NCBI GenBank assembly: GCA_902795985.1
Contig: CADBNG010000148.1
Span: forward strand, 1-7,709
Origin: an uncultured Lachnospiraceae bacterium
Lineage (GTDB): Bacteria > Bacillota_A > Clostridia > Lachnospirales > Lachnospiraceae
Length of the DNA stretch: 7,709 nucleotides
Direction: 5' to 3'
The position numbers and the translations under genes are program-made. The notes under the pieces are model-generated. The model was not told the DNA's origin, did no database searches, and was given only the letters and a program-made list of their open reading frames with translations. Below are positions 6,675 through 7,709 of this stretch, in pieces. Every line of letters starts with the position of its first letter. Position 1 is the first letter of the stretch.

Positions 6675-6699
6675 TTATCCGCGGCGATAACAGATCTGT
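6675..6699. repeat. Two adjacent small palindromes upstream of the regulator gene, possible operator
   Basis: TTATC (6675-6679) and GATAA (6686-6690) form an inverted repeat with a 6-base centre, and the 10-bp palindrome ACAGATCTGT (6690-6699) overlaps its end by one base. LysR-family proteins commonly bind dyad sites near their own promoter. These lie downstream of the proposed promoter, so a repressive or roadblock role would fit better than activation. They are short enough to arise by chance. Confidence 0.3.
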
Positions 6700-6761
6700 A
6701 AGTAAACGTCCTTTGTCAGAGCATTCCGCCGAAACAGCGGTTTCATTCGGGAGAATCACTT

Positions 6762-7703
6762 ATGACATTAAACGAAATGCGATATATCGTCGCCATCGCC
6801 AATGAAAAATCCATTTCCAAAGCAGCCGAAGCGCTCTTCATCTCCCAGCCATCGCTCAGCCAGGCGCTGGCCCGGGTCGAGGCCGCTTATAACTGCAAAT
6901 TTTTTATCCGGAACCCGAAAGGCCTTGAAATAACCGAAGCCGGCCAGTTGTGTCTTTCCTATGCAAAGGACATTCTCGAACGCAGCAATCAGATGCAGTC
7001 CATGCTGAAACAGTTCGCCGCAGCGACCAATCAGGAGCTGTCCATCGGAATGCTGCACAACCAGGGGGACTATTTCATGCCTCAGGCGCTTCCTGAATTC
7101 CTGAAAAAATATCCGGGCATCAAAGTCAACGCCGTCGAAGCGCAGAACCGTGAGCTGGAGCAGGGGCTCCGGGCCGGCGATTATGCCTTCATTCTGACCC
7201 ATCTGCCCGTTACCGGCTCCGATATCGAAACCATCACGCTGGGCAGTGAACGTTTTGTGCTGGTTACACACAAAGATTCTCCCCTTGCGCAGAAAGGATA
7301 TTCTGTAGAAGGCTATGACGCGCCTTTCCTGGATATCCGCCTGGCGTCGGAAGAATCATTTATCCTGTTTCCGAAGACAGAGCAGCTTCGTGATATCGTG
7401 GATATTATTTTCAGCAAAGCCGGCTTTTATCCTAAAAAATATATCGAGATCCGCGGTCTTTCCCTTCACGAAAAGCTCTGCGCATGCGGTCTTGCCGTAT
7501 CCATCATTCCCAAAACGGTTCTCGGAATCATCGGCAACAACCCCGACGTCATCTACTTCAATATTCCGGACAACTATCATGTGCCCCAGACACTGGTCCT
7601 GGCTTCCATCCGCGAAAAAGCGCTCTCGCCTCCGGCAGAGGAATTCCGCCGCATCATTCTGGAAAAAAACATTTTTACAATAGAAAAACCGGTCACGATC
7701 TGA
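6762..7703 (+). CDS. LysR-family transcriptional regulator
   Basis: The 313-residue protein has the normal LysR length and layout. Residues 1-60 form the winged helix-turn-helix, with SISKAAEALFISQPSLSQAL (17-36) as the DNA-recognition core and FFIRNPKGLEITEAG (47-61) as the wing. A linker helix runs to about 90 (DILERSNQMQSMLKQF). From QELSIGML (91-98) onward is a periplasmic-binding-protein-like effector domain in two lobes, with GLSLHEKLCACGLAVSIIPK (232-251) in the usual position. The start at 6762 has GGGAG 8 bases upstream. No membrane segment is seen. It is not divergent from a likely target: glyA lies upstream on the same strand behind a terminator, and the downstream gene is outside the window. 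The effector and regulon are therefore unknown; autoregulation is likely by family habit. Confidence 0.94.
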   Translation: MTLNEMRYIVAIANEKSISKAAEALFISQPSLSQALARVEAAYNCKFFIRNPKGLEITEAGQLCLSYAKDILERSNQMQSMLKQFAAATNQELSIGMLHNQGDYFMPQALPEFLKKYPGIKVNAVEAQNRELEQGLRAGDYAFILTHLPVTGSDIETITLGSERFVLVTHKDSPLAQKGYSVEGYDAPFLDIRLASEESFILFPKTEQLRDIVDIIFSKAGFYPKKYIEIRGLSLHEKLCACGLAVSIIPKTVLGIIGNNPDVIYFNIPDNYHVPQTLVLASIREKALSPPAEEFRRIILEKNIFTIEKPVTI

Positions 7704-7709
7704 AAAAGC

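Noticed and set aside
6517..6759. Minus-strand 80-codon open frame between glyA and the regulator
   Set aside because: It runs through the glyA terminator and the regulator's leader, and its product resembles no family I know. Not supported as a gene.

Overview
The window looks like chromosomal housekeeping DNA from a moderately GC-rich anaerobic Firmicute, most likely a Clostridia relative. This is inferred from strong AGGAGG-type ribosome binding sites, intrinsic terminators with T-tracts, a Cat1-type CoA-transferase, and short GGGGAC/GTCCCC palindromes of a kind I recall from clostridial genomes. I see no mobile element genes, tRNA, rRNA, CRISPR array or phage gene.

Layout. Positions 1-2371 (minus) hold the first ~790 codons of carB, the large subunit of carbamoyl-phosphate synthetase; its 3' end lies beyond the left edge. 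The 205-base gap 2372-2576 carries a good carB promoter, an inverted repeat over its -35 region, a GGGGAC-type palindrome, and a strong terminator for the next gene. Positions 2577-4049 (minus) encode a succinate/acetate-type CoA-transferase. A 149-base gap with a candidate promoter follows. Positions 4199-4774 (minus) encode a left-handed beta-helix sugar O-acetyltransferase. A 463-base divergent intergenic region (4775-5237) contains an extended -10 promoter for the acetyltransferase, a 51-bp tandem repeat (2.7 copies) built around GGGGACTGTCCCC, an AT-rich stretch that probably holds the glyA promoter, and a GC-rich leader hairpin. Positions 5238-6500 (plus) encode serine hydroxymethyltransferase (glyA), closed by a textbook terminator. 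Positions 6762-7703 (plus) encode a LysR-type regulator with its own promoter and two small palindromes in its leader.

How the genes fit together. CarB feeds pyrimidine and arginine synthesis, GlyA makes glycine and one-carbon units, and the CoA-transferase belongs to organic-acid fermentation or acetate/succinate exchange. They do not form one pathway. Each gene appears to have its own promoter, and two are followed by clear terminators, so this reads as five mostly independent transcription units. The regulator's target cannot be read from position alone. I found no convincing new multi-gene system. The most unusual feature is the tandem palindromic repeat between the acetyltransferase and glyA.
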